DNA from: an uncultured bacterium
Lineage (GTDB): Bacteria > Myxococcota_A > Polyangia > Polyangiales > Houyiibacteriaceae
DNA length: 34,883 bases
Direction of reading: 5' to 3'
NCBI GenBank assembly: GCA_937998345.1
Contig: CALLDH010000075.1
Coordinates: 1 to 34,883 of the forward strand
This document shows, piece by piece, positions 10,477 through 20,917 of this stretch. The notes beneath the pieces were generated by a model. The model was not told where the DNA came from. It did not search any database and was given only the letters and a program-made list of their open reading frames with translations. The stretch's first letter is position 1; each line of letters opens with the position of its first letter. The translations under genes and the position numbers were made by a program.

Positions 10477-11346
10477 TCACCGTTTCAGCGAATCGTCGCA
10501 AGGGTCGACCACGCGCCCGCGCGCCGCAACCGCACCACCGACGCCGCCGAGGATCAGCATGCTCGCGATGGCAAGGCGCGCCGTCGGCTCCTCGGCAAGG
10601 ACCAGAATCCCACCTGCCGCCGCGATGACGGGCACGGCAAGTTGCACGATCGCGGCTCGTGTCGCGGTCAGGCCGCGCAACGCGAGGTACCAGATCACGT
10701 AGCCAAGCCCGGAGGTGACGGCACCGGATACGACGGCCAAAACCGCCCCGCGTGGCGTTGCGTGGAGCGACCCCCAGGCGATGACGAGGCCGATGGTGGC
10801 CAGGGGAAGTGTGCGCGCGAAGTTGCCGGCCGTGGCCGCCACCGGCGCCGCGCTAGCCTTGCCTCGCAATGAATAGACTCCCCAACCGACTCCTGACGCA
10901 AGCATCAGAAGCGCGCCGATCGGGTCTGGCGCGGCGATGCCAGGCAATACCAAGTAGACGAGTCCAGCGATTGCGGTGATCAGACCCACCCATTCCCGAA
11001 GTCGAGGTCGTTCCCCACGCCAAAGCCCAACCCCGATCATCGTCGCCTGCACGGAGCCAAAGAGAATCAGCGCGCCCATCCCGGTCTCCAGCGAAACGTA
11101 AGCAAGCGAGAAGGCCATCGCGTAGAGGAACAGCGCGAAGCTCGATTTCCACGACCCCGCAGACCGACCGCGAGGACGAGGCTCGGAGATCAAGGAGGAG
11201 AGGGGCACTAGAACCGCAACGCCGCTCCCAAGCCGAATGGCGGTGAACGCCACCGGGTCGATCAAATCAGGCGCCAAAGCCATCCGGCAGAGCAGGGAGT
11301 TGGCCGCAAACGCAACAAGGGTGACGATGGTAAGGACAGCGTTCAT
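10477..11346 (-). CDS. DMT-superfamily (EamA) membrane transporter
   Basis: A 289-residue polytopic inner-membrane protein with about ten hydrophobic segments arranged as two EamA repeats, typical of the drug/metabolite transporter superfamily. The first segment starts at the N-terminus (NAVLTIVTLVAFAANSLLC), and the last ends near residue 275 followed by a short charged tail. Family members export or import small metabolites such as amino acids; the substrate cannot be told from sequence. The second repeat carries the common phrase GLGYVIWYLALRGL. Its start codon lies directly against a 144-bp repeat array (11347-11490), so no ordinary promoter is visible close to the gene. The MaoC-like gene follows 23 bp downstream and is probably in the same operon. 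Confidence 0.9.
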   Translation of the reverse strand: MNAVLTIVTLVAFAANSLLCRMALAPDLIDPVAFTAIRLGSGVAVLVPLSSLISEPRPRGRSAGSWKSSFALFLYAMAFSLAYVSLETGMGALILFGSVQATMIGVGLWRGERPRLREWVGLITAIAGLVYLVLPGIAAPDPIGALLMLASGVGWGVYSLRGKASAAPVAATAGNFARTLPLATIGLVIAWGSLHATPRGAVLAVVSGAVTSGLGYVIWYLALRGLTATRAAIVQLAVPVIAAAGGILVLAEEPTARLAIASMLILGGVGGAVAARGRVVDPCDDSLKR

Positions 11347-11490
11347 CTCACCGTCGCTGACACCGTCGCTGACACCGACACTGACACTGTCGCTGACACC
11401 GACGCTGGCACTGCCCCGGCCGCGGACTCGGTCACGGCCCCCCGGCCCCCGGCCTCGGCACCGGTCTCGGCCACGGCCGTGGACCCGGCC
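11347..11490 (+). repeat. Composite hexamer array (locus C, GNCRCY then GGYCNC type)
   Basis: This array fills the entire gap between the lipoprotein stop and the transporter start. From 11353 to 11412 there are ten clean GNCRCY units, starting GTCGCT, GACACC, GTCGCT, GACACC. The next units (GCCCCG, GCCGCG, GACTCG, GTCACG, GCCCCC) keep the 6-base phase. The tail to 11490 switches to a GGCC-rich hexamer form. No promoter-like sequence is visible. Confidence 0.75.
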
Positions 11491-11949
11491 CTAAGGGCAT
11501 CCATCGACGCACACCCGAAACTCGCTCTCGCAAGCCGCCACACAAGCTTTGTCTTTCATGTCGCAATACGTATTGCATCCGGCCCATTGGTCATTGCAAA
11601 GAGGGACGCAGGCCGATGCCTGGTACTCGCCGGGCGGGGCGCGCGGGTACTCATGCTCGCGCGCCGGGATCGGCTCTGGCTCCTGGCGCGGCAGCGGCCG
11701 CGTCGACCCGTCTACGGCAAGCTGCTGCAGGCGCATCTCGGCGTAACGGATGAGCTCCGGCGGCTGATTTTCAGACTGCTCAGCAAGCCAGTGGCTCCAG
11801 CAGCCTCGACGCTGATCGGGGGTCACCGATGGATCGAAGTCGGCTCCGTAGCACTGCTCGTAGTAGTCGGTGCTTCTTTGGGCTTGTTTAAGGCTGGGTC
11901 CGCATGCAATTGAAACCAACAGGCAACATGAGAACAGCGAACGAGCCAT
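11491..11949 (-). CDS. Predicted lipoprotein with four CX3C repeats
   Basis: A 152-residue protein of unknown function. The start used gives MARSLFSCCLLVSIAC, a lipoprotein-like signal with Cys16 as the probable lipidated residue (SIAC is near but not perfect lipobox consensus). A proline- and charge-rich middle follows. The last 40 residues hold eight cysteines at 114, 118, 125, 129, 136, 140, 147 and 151. These form four CX3C pairs, each separated by exactly six residues, a perfect 11-residue period. This could form a disulfide-braced helical structure or a metal site in the cell envelope. No known family is recognised. The start codon overlaps that of the divergent alkyltransferase gene by two bases. 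Confidence 0.75.
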   Translation of the reverse strand: MARSLFSCCLLVSIACGPSLKQAQRSTDYYEQCYGADFDPSVTPDQRRGCWSHWLAEQSENQPPELIRYAEMRLQQLAVDGSTRPLPRQEPEPIPAREHEYPRAPPGEYQASACVPLCNDQWAGCNTYCDMKDKACVAACESEFRVCVDGCP

Positions 11950-12496
11950 GACGGCGGAAGGTATCACCGCCGACGAGCCCAACCAAGCTCCGGTCGCGGG
12001 CTGGGGGACGTTCGAGGCCAAAGGTCTTGGGACGCTCTGGCTCGAATGGAGCGATGCTGGCTTGCTGCGACTTTCCTTCGAGCCCCTGAGCGACACCCTG
12101 GCTGACCAGAGCGCTGTTCCGGCCGTCTATGCCGAGCCGCTCAGCCGCTATTTCAATGGGGAGCCCGAGGGCTTCGTCGAGGTTCCACTCGATCTGCGCG
12201 GGACCGAGTTTCAGCTTCGTGTCTGGAACGCTCTTCGGAAAATTCCCTGGGGCCAGGTTCGCACCTACGGTGGCGTGGCGCAGGAGATTCACTCGCCACG
12301 GGCGATGCGCGCGGTGGGCCAAGCCAACCATGTCAATCCCGTCCCGGTGATCGTCCCCTGCCATCGCGTCGTGGAGGCGGGGCACCATCTCGGCGGCTAC
12401 GGTGGCGGCCTCGAACGCAAGCAGCTCCTCCTCGAGCTCGAAGGCGTGCGCTTCCACGAGGGCGTCGTGCAGCCGGGGCAGATGGAGCTGTTCTGA
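11948..12496 (+). CDS. ogt: Methylated-DNA--[protein]-cysteine S-methyltransferase (O6-alkylguanine-DNA alkyltransferase)
   Basis: A 182-residue suicide repair protein that moves alkyl groups from O6-alkylguanine to its own cysteine. The active site PCHRVV is present with Cys near residue 138, preceded by NPVPVIV and followed by LGGYGGGLERKQLLL, which are the typical C-terminal domain signatures. The helix-turn-helix minor-groove reading part is PWGQVRTYGGVAQ with RAMRAVGQANH. The N-terminal domain is short and lacks an Ada-type regulatory module. The start at ATG 11948 is shared with the divergent lipoprotein gene (both read from the tetramer CATG). A longer upstream frame exists but would run through the lipoprotein coding region. 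The stop is one base from the convergent UbiA stop. Confidence 0.93.
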   Translation: MTAEGITADEPNQAPVAGWGTFEAKGLGTLWLEWSDAGLLRLSFEPLSDTLADQSAVPAVYAEPLSRYFNGEPEGFVEVPLDLRGTEFQLRVWNALRKIPWGQVRTYGGVAQEIHSPRAMRAVGQANHVNPVPVIVPCHRVVEAGHHLGGYGGGLERKQLLLELEGVRFHEGVVQPGQMELF

Positions 12497-12497
12497 G

Positions 12498-13967
12498 CTA
12501 CGCGTAACGCGCGACCAGCAAGCAGGCGACCACGAGCGCGCCCGCGGCAAGGCTAATCTTGTCTTTCACGGCAAAGAGCACCGGGTCATCGTGCATCTGG
12601 TCACGCGCAGCCAGGAACCAGATGCGTATGATCCAGTAGACCAGGACCAGGCAGATGGCCCAGAGCGCCCGGGGTTGCGAGTAGTACATCACCATCGCCG
12701 GGCTATTGATGTAGAGCGCGAAAACGAGGACCGCGAGCAATCCTGCCGCCGGCCCGGCCGACGCAATGATCGGGATGTCCGCCGGCACGTAGTTTCGGCC
12801 TTTGAGAGATTGCCCAGGGTTGTCCTTGATCTGAATCAGCTCGGCGTATCGCTTCACGAACGCCAAGCTCGTGAAGAAGAAGATCGAGAAAGCGAGCAGC
12901 CAGGGTGAGAGCGCGACGTCGACAGCCACACCACCCGCAATGACTCGATAGGTGAACAGCGACGCCAAGGTGAGCACGTCGAGAATCATTTGCTGCTTCA
13001 GGACGAACGTGTACGCGGTCGTGAGTACGACATAGCCCAGCAACACCACGACGAACTTCGGATTCACGAACACCACGGCTAGCGTCATGGCCAAACCGAG
13101 AGACACGACGGAAAGCGTGATGCCCTCCGGAATCGAGAGAGTGCCCGCGGCAAGCGGCCGGTTGCGTTTGCTTCGGTGTTGTCGGTCGGCCGGAAGGTCG
13201 ACCAGGTCGTTGAGCACGTAGATCGACGACGCGCAGAAGCTGAACGAAAAGAACGCCATCAAGGCGGTAAAAACCAGACGAATGTCCGTGTATTGGTGCG
13301 CGAAGTACAGTGGCACGAAGAGCAGAACGTTCTTGGCCCATTGATGGGGCCGAAGCTCTTTCAGCACAGCCTTCCACTTTTTCGGCCGCTCCGAAAGAAC
13401 CGTGACCTTGGGAAGCGATTGCTGGGCCCGCCTGCGCGTGCTCGCGCTCGGCGAAACCATGATCGCCTCGTTCGCGGCAGCCCAGATCGGAAGGTCCGCC
13501 GGCGAGTCGCCGATGTATTGAAAGCCGCCGGTGCCGAAGCGCGACACTAGAAACTCCGCCTTGCGGCTTGCCTTGAGGTTGCTCTCACCGTCGCTGCCGA
13601 TCGCCTCGTCGAACAGCCCGAGGTGCCCCGCCACTAGATCTGCGGTGGCCTGATCCGATGCGGTGACGAGCAGCACACGGCGACCATCCTGCCGTGCCTG
13701 TCTTATTTCATCCAAGACCTCATCCCGATAGGGAAGTGTGCCCGGGTCGACTGGCGAGGTCCGCGCAAGGTAGCGCTTGAACTTTGGCCGGCCGGTCATC
13801 AGGGCAGCGAGGAGCGCGAAGAGCTTCCAGGGCGCGGTCTTGAGCAACCTCAGGAAGCCCTCGCCCATCGTGTCGGTTGCGACCAGCGTCCCGTCTAGGT
13901 CGACGCAGAGCGGCCCCTTTGTCGAAGCCGTGATCGAATCTGTGGGCGGTGTACTCAAGTTCCCCAT
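12498..13967 (-). CDS. HAD phosphatase fused to UbiA-family prenyltransferase (DPPR-synthase-like)
   Basis: A 489-residue, two-domain membrane protein. Residues 20-175 are a HAD-type phosphatase with CVDLDGTL, VTASD and GDSPADLP. From residue 203 onward it is a UbiA prenyltransferase with about eight to nine membrane segments. The phrase RPHQWAKNVLLFVP and the motif NDLVDLPADRQHRSKRNRP are characteristic of the subgroup related to decaprenyl-phosphate phosphoribosyltransferase, which attaches phosphoribose to a polyprenyl phosphate. The HAD domain might remove the 5-phosphate of the product; this is inference. The stop of valS and this start are separated by a single base, so it is read from the valS transcript or a promoter inside it. 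The role may be in making a lipid-linked pentose for cell-envelope glycans. Confidence 0.88.
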   Translation of the reverse strand: MGNLSTPPTDSITASTKGPLCVDLDGTLVATDTMGEGFLRLLKTAPWKLFALLAALMTGRPKFKRYLARTSPVDPGTLPYRDEVLDEIRQARQDGRRVLLVTASDQATADLVAGHLGLFDEAIGSDGESNLKASRKAEFLVSRFGTGGFQYIGDSPADLPIWAAANEAIMVSPSASTRRRAQQSLPKVTVLSERPKKWKAVLKELRPHQWAKNVLLFVPLYFAHQYTDIRLVFTALMAFFSFSFCASSIYVLNDLVDLPADRQHRSKRNRPLAAGTLSIPEGITLSVVSLGLAMTLAVVFVNPKFVVVLLGYVVLTTAYTFVLKQQMILDVLTLASLFTYRVIAGGVAVDVALSPWLLAFSIFFFTSLAFVKRYAELIQIKDNPGQSLKGRNYVPADIPIIASAGPAAGLLAVLVFALYINSPAMVMYYSQPRALWAICLVLVYWIIRIWFLAARDQMHDDPVLFAVKDKISLAAGALVVACLLVARYA

Positions 13968-13968
13968 T

Positions 13969-16752
<2,784 letters not shown>

Positions 16753-16793
16753 CCGACCGACCGTGTGCGGCGAAATCGCGGAGCAGTCAAGCC

Positions 16794-17627
16794 TCAGTCA
16801 CCGACGAGACGGTGCAATTCCTCGCGGATCATCGCCTCGGCCAGCTCGGGAACGACCTCCCAAACCACACGCTCGACGACCTCGGCGGAAAGCTTGAGCA
16901 CGCCTTCGACTTGGTCGGGTGTCAGACCGAGCGTCTCCAGCCGTTCCACCACCGAGTGCGACAGCGCTTCATCGACCGCTGCGGTCGCCTGCGTCTGCAT
17001 CGGCGTGGATGCGACCACCGCAGCAACGGGCTGGGAAGGATACGTCGACGCCACGGCCACGTGCGCACCGGTTAGCGGTGTGCCGGTCGACATCGGTGTG
17101 GGCGCCATCGGCCGCGAGGAGGGACCGTTGAGAGGGAGTGGCGGCGGCGTCGGCCGATAGGAAGGCTGGGCGACGGGCGACGGCGGGGTGGTCGCCGGAC
17201 GCGCCGTTGGCGGCGCCGTCGCTGACCGTGCAACGGGAATCGATGGGGCGTCGTAGAAGGCTTCGTCCTGGCCCGTGAGCTCGGTGGCCTTGTTGATGGC
17301 GTCCTGCGTGTCGAAGGGCTTCAGAATGTGGCCGTCGGCGCCGACTTCGGAAGCGCGGGCCTCGTCGAGCGGACGATGCTGGCTGGCCATCAGAATCACC
17401 GATGTGCCCGCGAGCTGCGGGTCGGATTTCATCGCCCGGGTCACTTCGTACCCGTCGATCCCGGGCAACGACGCATCGATGAATGCGACGTCCGGACCGA
17501 AGTCGCGCCCGTGCTGAAGTGCAAGCTCTCCGCTTTCGACGGCAAGCAGCTCCGCGTCTTCCCCTGCGAAAGTCATCTCCATGACCCTGCGCATGGTCAC
17601 GCTATCTTCGACGATCAGAATCCTCAT
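16794..17627 (-). CDS. Response regulator with proline-rich linker and helical C-terminal tail
   Basis: A 277-residue protein. Residues 1-120 are a CheY-like receiver with all key residues: Asp8, phospho-acceptor Asp51 (FIDASLPG), Ser82 and Lys103 (LKPF). Residues about 125-205 are a disordered Pro/Ala/Thr linker. Residues 225-277 form predicted amphipathic helices ending EVVERVVWEVVPELAEAMIR and EELHRLVGD. There is no DNA-binding or enzymatic output domain. The tail resembles the oligomerising C-terminal helices of PopZ/DUF2497-type polar proteins and tails seen on some deltaproteobacterial regulators. The overall layout (receiver, Pro-rich linker, acidic tail) recalls polarity regulators such as RomR. 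Both comparisons are from memory and inference. It starts 118 bp from the divergent trmB gene. The gap contains GTATG and CATAC arms (17653-17670), a possible operator. Confidence 0.85.
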   Translation of the reverse strand: MRILIVEDSVTMRRVMEMTFAGEDAELLAVESGELALQHGRDFGPDVAFIDASLPGIDGYEVTRAMKSDPQLAGTSVILMASQHRPLDEARASEVGADGHILKPFDTQDAINKATELTGQDEAFYDAPSIPVARSATAPPTARPATTPPSPVAQPSYRPTPPPLPLNGPSSRPMAPTPMSTGTPLTGAHVAVASTYPSQPVAAVVASTPMQTQATAAVDEALSHSVVERLETLGLTPDQVEGVLKLSAEVVERVVWEVVPELAEAMIREELHRLVGD

Positions 17628-17745
17628 CGACTCAAGCCCCGTTCACCTAGATGTATGCTCGCTGACATACGCGATCGGCACCTTCCCGGTCAAGAAGCGG
17701 CATGCCCGGTTTGACCCTGCAGGCGGCCACCGGTAGGGAGCGCTC

Positions 17746-18372
17746 GTGTCGGATTCGGACCTACGCTGGCTCTATCGCGACGAGGCCCCGAGGGCCCCGG
17801 AAGGCCGCTTTCTGCTCGAAGACCTGATCGAGGGATCAGGTCCAATCGAGCTGGATATCGGTTTTGGCCGCGGTTTGTCGCTTTTTGAGCGCGCGGCCGC
17901 CGCGCCCGAGAGTCGCCTCATTGGCATCGAGGTCAAGACCAAGCTCGCCTACAAGGTCAACGAGCGCCTCCAAAAGCACCAACTCCTGAATGTGGCGATC
18001 CTGTGCGGGGATGCGCGCGAAATCTTGAAAAGAGCTGAACCAGGCAGATCGGTTCAGAGGGTGGCGCTGCACTTTCCCGACCCCTGGTGGAAGAAGCGGC
18101 ACGACAAGCGACGGGTGATCGGGGAGGCCCTCCTGGCTGAGCTCCACCGGCTGATGAGGCCCGGCGGCGAGCTGTTCATCCAGACGGACGTCGAGCATCG
18201 CGCCGAGCAATACCTCGCGCAGCTTCGGGAGACGGCTGGCTTCACGCTCGCGTCCCACAGTGGATACGTCGAAGCGAACCCATTCGACGCGCGCTCCAAT
18301 CGAGAGAAGCGGGCCATCGAAGACGGCTTGCCGGTCTGGCGCATCCTCGCGACGCGAGACCGATCAGCGTAG
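17746..18372 (+). CDS. trmB: tRNA (guanine-N7-)-methyltransferase
   Basis: A 208-residue SAM-dependent methyltransferase that makes m7G46 in tRNA variable loops. The SAM-binding strand and loop is ELDIGFGRG near residue 35, followed by IGIEVKTKLA. The family signature HFPDPWWKKRHDKRR is near residue 107, and the later TDVEHRAEQY is also typical. GTG at 17746 is chosen as the start because AGGGAG stands 5 bases upstream (17735-17740), a strong ribosome-binding site. The length is normal. The gene is divergent from the response regulator. Its 3' end overlaps the polysaccharide deacetylase gene by 9 bp in convergent orientation. Confidence 0.95.
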   Translation: MSDSDLRWLYRDEAPRAPEGRFLLEDLIEGSGPIELDIGFGRGLSLFERAAAAPESRLIGIEVKTKLAYKVNERLQKHQLLNVAILCGDAREILKRAEPGRSVQRVALHFPDPWWKKRHDKRRVIGEALLAELHRLMRPGGELFIQTDVEHRAEQYLAQLRETAGFTLASHSGYVEANPFDARSNREKRAIEDGLPVWRILATRDRSA

Positions 18373-19344
18373 TGCGACGGTGTTGCACGCACGCTCTGCG
18401 CGCTCCCGCAGCGCTTCTTGGCGTTCCTCGAGCGTTTCATCTGGCTCGTGGCCCGGGATGAAGTACCCGAGGTCGTCGACGATGTCGTAGAGTTCTTCGC
18501 CGTTTGCCAGCAGCTTGCAATTGCGCTTCTGAAGGGCCCTCACCAAACGTGGCACTGCATCGAGGCTGTGCTGTTTGGTGTCGTGCATCAGGACGATCCC
18601 GCCCCGGTCTCCGGTGTCCTGCTCCCGGCGCTCGAGGACCCGAAAAAAGGTGCGAACCACCTCCTCGGGCGTACGCACCTCGAGGTCGCCACCGTACAGC
18701 GCCCACATCACACTGGTGTATCCGTTTTCGCCGAGGAGCTGCTCGACACGATGCGACAGCGCGCCGCCGGGCGGCCGGATCAATCGCGTCCTGCTGCCGA
18801 GGACTCTCTCGATCTTCCGCTCGCTTAGCGCGAGCTCGGCTTCGATCTCCGCGTTGCGAAGCAGGGGAAGCTGACGATGGGTCTCGGTATGGTTGCCGAC
18901 GGTGTGACCTCTGCGCACGATCTCCCGGAGGATCTCCGCATGCTCGCGTTCCCAGGGGTTCGCGTTGCCAAAGCTCTCGCTCTTCACGAAGAAGACCGCC
19001 CTGATGCCGAGCTCGTCGAGCATGTCCAGGAGGCGCGGCGTGGTCCGACGCGAAGGGCCGTCATCGAATGTGAAGAGAATGGCGCGATGCTTGGTGCCAC
19101 CAGGAATCGTCAGGCCGCTCGGGAAGCGCAAGCCCGTCACGTCCGGGTTGGGAATCGGGACGACGTGGGCTGGCCCTGGCTCCGAGTGCACGGGTTCGAC
19201 GACAGGGGCGGGCGCGGGACGGATTGCCGACGGCGCGATCGCCATCGGCGCGGTGCTGACCTCGGAAGCCCCCGCGAGAGAACCGCCGCCTACCATGGCG
19301 AGGGCGCAGCAACTCAGTCGAACCTTCCATGGGATCCGGGCCAT
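18364..19344 (-). CDS. Exported polysaccharide deacetylase (NodB / CE4 family)
   Basis: A 326-residue protein with an N-terminal signal peptide (MARIPWKVRLSCCALAMVGG, probable cleavage after AGA), then a short Pro/Ala-rich linker and a CE4 deacetylase domain. Motif 1 TFDDGPS supplies the catalytic base and a metal Asp. Motif 2 NHTETHRQL supplies two metal His residues. Motif 3 RPPGGAL and the late motif LMHD are also present, so the metal triad and catalytic residues look complete. It probably removes acetyl groups from peptidoglycan or an extracellular glycan in the periplasm. I chose the second ATG because it gives a clean signal peptide; an upstream Met adds 18 residues without obvious role. 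It is convergent with trmB and divergent from the ABC operon across 119 bp. Confidence 0.9.
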   Translation of the reverse strand: MARIPWKVRLSCCALAMVGGGSLAGASEVSTAPMAIAPSAIRPAPAPVVEPVHSEPGPAHVVPIPNPDVTGLRFPSGLTIPGGTKHRAILFTFDDGPSRRTTPRLLDMLDELGIRAVFFVKSESFGNANPWEREHAEILREIVRRGHTVGNHTETHRQLPLLRNAEIEAELALSERKIERVLGSRTRLIRPPGGALSHRVEQLLGENGYTSVMWALYGGDLEVRTPEEVVRTFFRVLERREQDTGDRGGIVLMHDTKQHSLDAVPRLVRALQKRNCKLLANGEELYDIVDDLGYFIPGHEPDETLEERQEALRERAERACNTVALR

Positions 19345-19463
19345 CTCGACGACGATCGTACGGAAGCGGGGGCAGCCGATGCGAGAAACCCGCAACACCT
19401 GGACAGGTCAGCAGTTGCCACGGGGAATCGCATCGAGTACGCCGTGCGCCTTGCGGGCAACAC

Positions 19464-20177
19464 GTGATTGAAGTCGAGGCTCTCAGCAGGCAGTACGGAA
19501 GCCGACTCGCGGTAAACGAGGTGTCCTTCCGCGTGGAACCAGGGGAGATCGTTGGATTCCTCGGCCCGAACGGCGCCGGAAAGACGACGACGCTTCGTAT
19601 GCTGACCGGCTATCTCGCTCCGACGTCTGGCGACATTCGGATCGACGGCATCGACGCGGTAACCGATTCGATTCGAGCCCGCGAGCGACTCGGATACATG
19701 CCCGAGGGTGTGCCGCTCTATCGTGAGATGCGCGTGTTCGAATACCTGCGCCATCGCGGCGCATTGAAGCGTGTCCCCAACCTGACCGAGGCGGTGGACC
19801 GCGCTCTCGAGCTCGCCGGCGTCGAGGATGTGCGGACAAGGATCGTGGGACAGCTCTCCAAGGGCTACCGGCAGCGCGTCGGGCTCGCCGAGGCGCTCAT
19901 CGCGGATCCGCCCATCCTCATCCTCGACGAGCCGACCTCGGGCCTGGATCCCAACCAGGTCCGGCAGTTCCGTGAGCTCGTGCGAAGCTTCGGAGGAGAG
20001 AAGACGGTGCTGCTCTCGACGCACATTCTCTCCGAGGTCGAGGCGGTATGTGATCGGGTGATCATCATTCGCGAGGGCGAAAAGGTCGCAGACCTCCGGC
20101 CGGGCGACGGCGAGATCAGCCTCGAGGAAGTATTCGCCGAGCTCACGACGTCCGGTGTGACGGAGGACGCCTCATGA
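19464..20177 (+). CDS. ABC transporter ATP-binding protein (GldA/NatA-like)
   Basis: A 237-residue ABC ATPase, first gene of a four-gene operon. Walker A is GPNGAGKTT near residue 35. The ABC signature is LSKGYRQRVGLAEAL, with Tyr/Arg in place of the usual Gly/Gln but typical of this subfamily. Walker B is ILILDEPTSGLD, and the H-loop is in LLSTHIL. I chose the GTG at 19464 giving VIEVEALSRQYG, because family members start at this point; the longer open frame upstream has no homologous look. The sequence fits the exporter-type ATPases (CcmA/GldA group) that pair with ABC-2 permeases. It ends in an ATGA overlap with the permease gene. The exported or energised substrate is not known. Confidence 0.93.
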   Translation: MIEVEALSRQYGSRLAVNEVSFRVEPGEIVGFLGPNGAGKTTTLRMLTGYLAPTSGDIRIDGIDAVTDSIRARERLGYMPEGVPLYREMRVFEYLRHRGALKRVPNLTEAVDRALELAGVEDVRTRIVGQLSKGYRQRVGLAEALIADPPILILDEPTSGLDPNQVRQFRELVRSFGGEKTVLLSTHILSEVEAVCDRVIIIREGEKVADLRPGDGEISLEEVFAELTTSGVTEDAS

Positions 20178-20917
20178 AGGGCGCATGGGTCGTCTCGAAG
20201 CGGGAGCTCGGCTCGTTCTTCGTGTCTCCGCTGGCATACGTGGTGCTCACCTCCTGGCTGGTGTGGAACGGCGTCGTGTTCTGGGTCCTCACCCAGTTCT
20301 ACGCTCGTAACGCAGTCTCCTCGGGCGCAGCGACCCCCCTGTCGGGTTTTTTCGGCGGAAGCGCGCTCTTTTTCATCCCCCTTCTAGTTTTCGTCCCAGT
20401 CCTCACCATGCGTCTCATCGCCGGCGAGAAGCAATCAGGGACGATCGAGGCCCTGCTGACCGCCCCGGTCTCTGAGGCGTCGGTCATCTTCGGGAAGTAC
20501 GGGGCATCGCTGGTGATCTGGTGCGTGCTCTGGCTTCCCACGCTGATCTACGCCTGGATCATGAGCCAGCACGGGAGCGTCGACTGGGGCGCCACGGCGT
20601 CGAGTTACCTCGGGATATTCTGCCTCGGCGCCTACTTCATGGCGGTCGGCCTTCTGATGAGCGTGCTCGCGCCCACCCAGATCATCGCCGCGGTGCTTGC
20701 GTTCGTTGTGCTCGGAGTTCTGTTCGCCGTGGGCATCGGCGAGTTCGTCCTCGACGGCACCGCGCGGGAAGTCTGTGCGTATCTGAGCATGTGGGGCCAT
20801 ATGCAGAGCTTCGCAAAAGGTGTGGTCGACACCCGATACCTCGTGTTCGATTTCTCGGTCGCGGCCCTGGCGGTCGGCTTGAGCATCGGCGCGTTGAAGG
20901 CGCGGAGGCACGGGTGA
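20174..20917 (+). CDS. ABC-2 type permease (GldF-like)
   Basis: A 247-residue inner-membrane permease with about six hydrophobic segments. It opens with KGAWVVSKRELGSFFVSPLAYVV, the usual start of GldF/ABC-2 permeases, and contains RLIAGEKQSGTIEALLTAPV, the cytoplasmic coupling-helix signature of this group. GGAGGA lies about 10 bases before the ATG, inside the preceding gene, and the start overlaps the ATPase stop by 4 bp (ATGA). The stop overlaps the next gene by GTGA. It would form the transmembrane pore with the ATPase encoded upstream. In Bacteroidetes the homologous GldAFG proteins are linked to gliding; in other phyla the role is unclear. Confidence 0.92.
   Translation: MKGAWVVSKRELGSFFVSPLAYVVLTSWLVWNGVVFWVLTQFYARNAVSSGAATPLSGFFGGSALFFIPLLVFVPVLTMRLIAGEKQSGTIEALLTAPVSEASVIFGKYGASLVIWCVLWLPTLIYAWIMSQHGSVDWGATASSYLGIFCLGAYFMAVGLLMSVLAPTQIIAAVLAFVVLGVLFAVGIGEFVLDGTAREVCAYLSMWGHMQSFAKGVVDTRYLVFDFSVAALAVGLSIGALKARRHG

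Noticed and set aside
17653-17670. GTATG/CATAC inverted repeat as a firm operator
   Set aside because: Arms are only 5 bp and could be chance; mentioned only in the response regulator entry.
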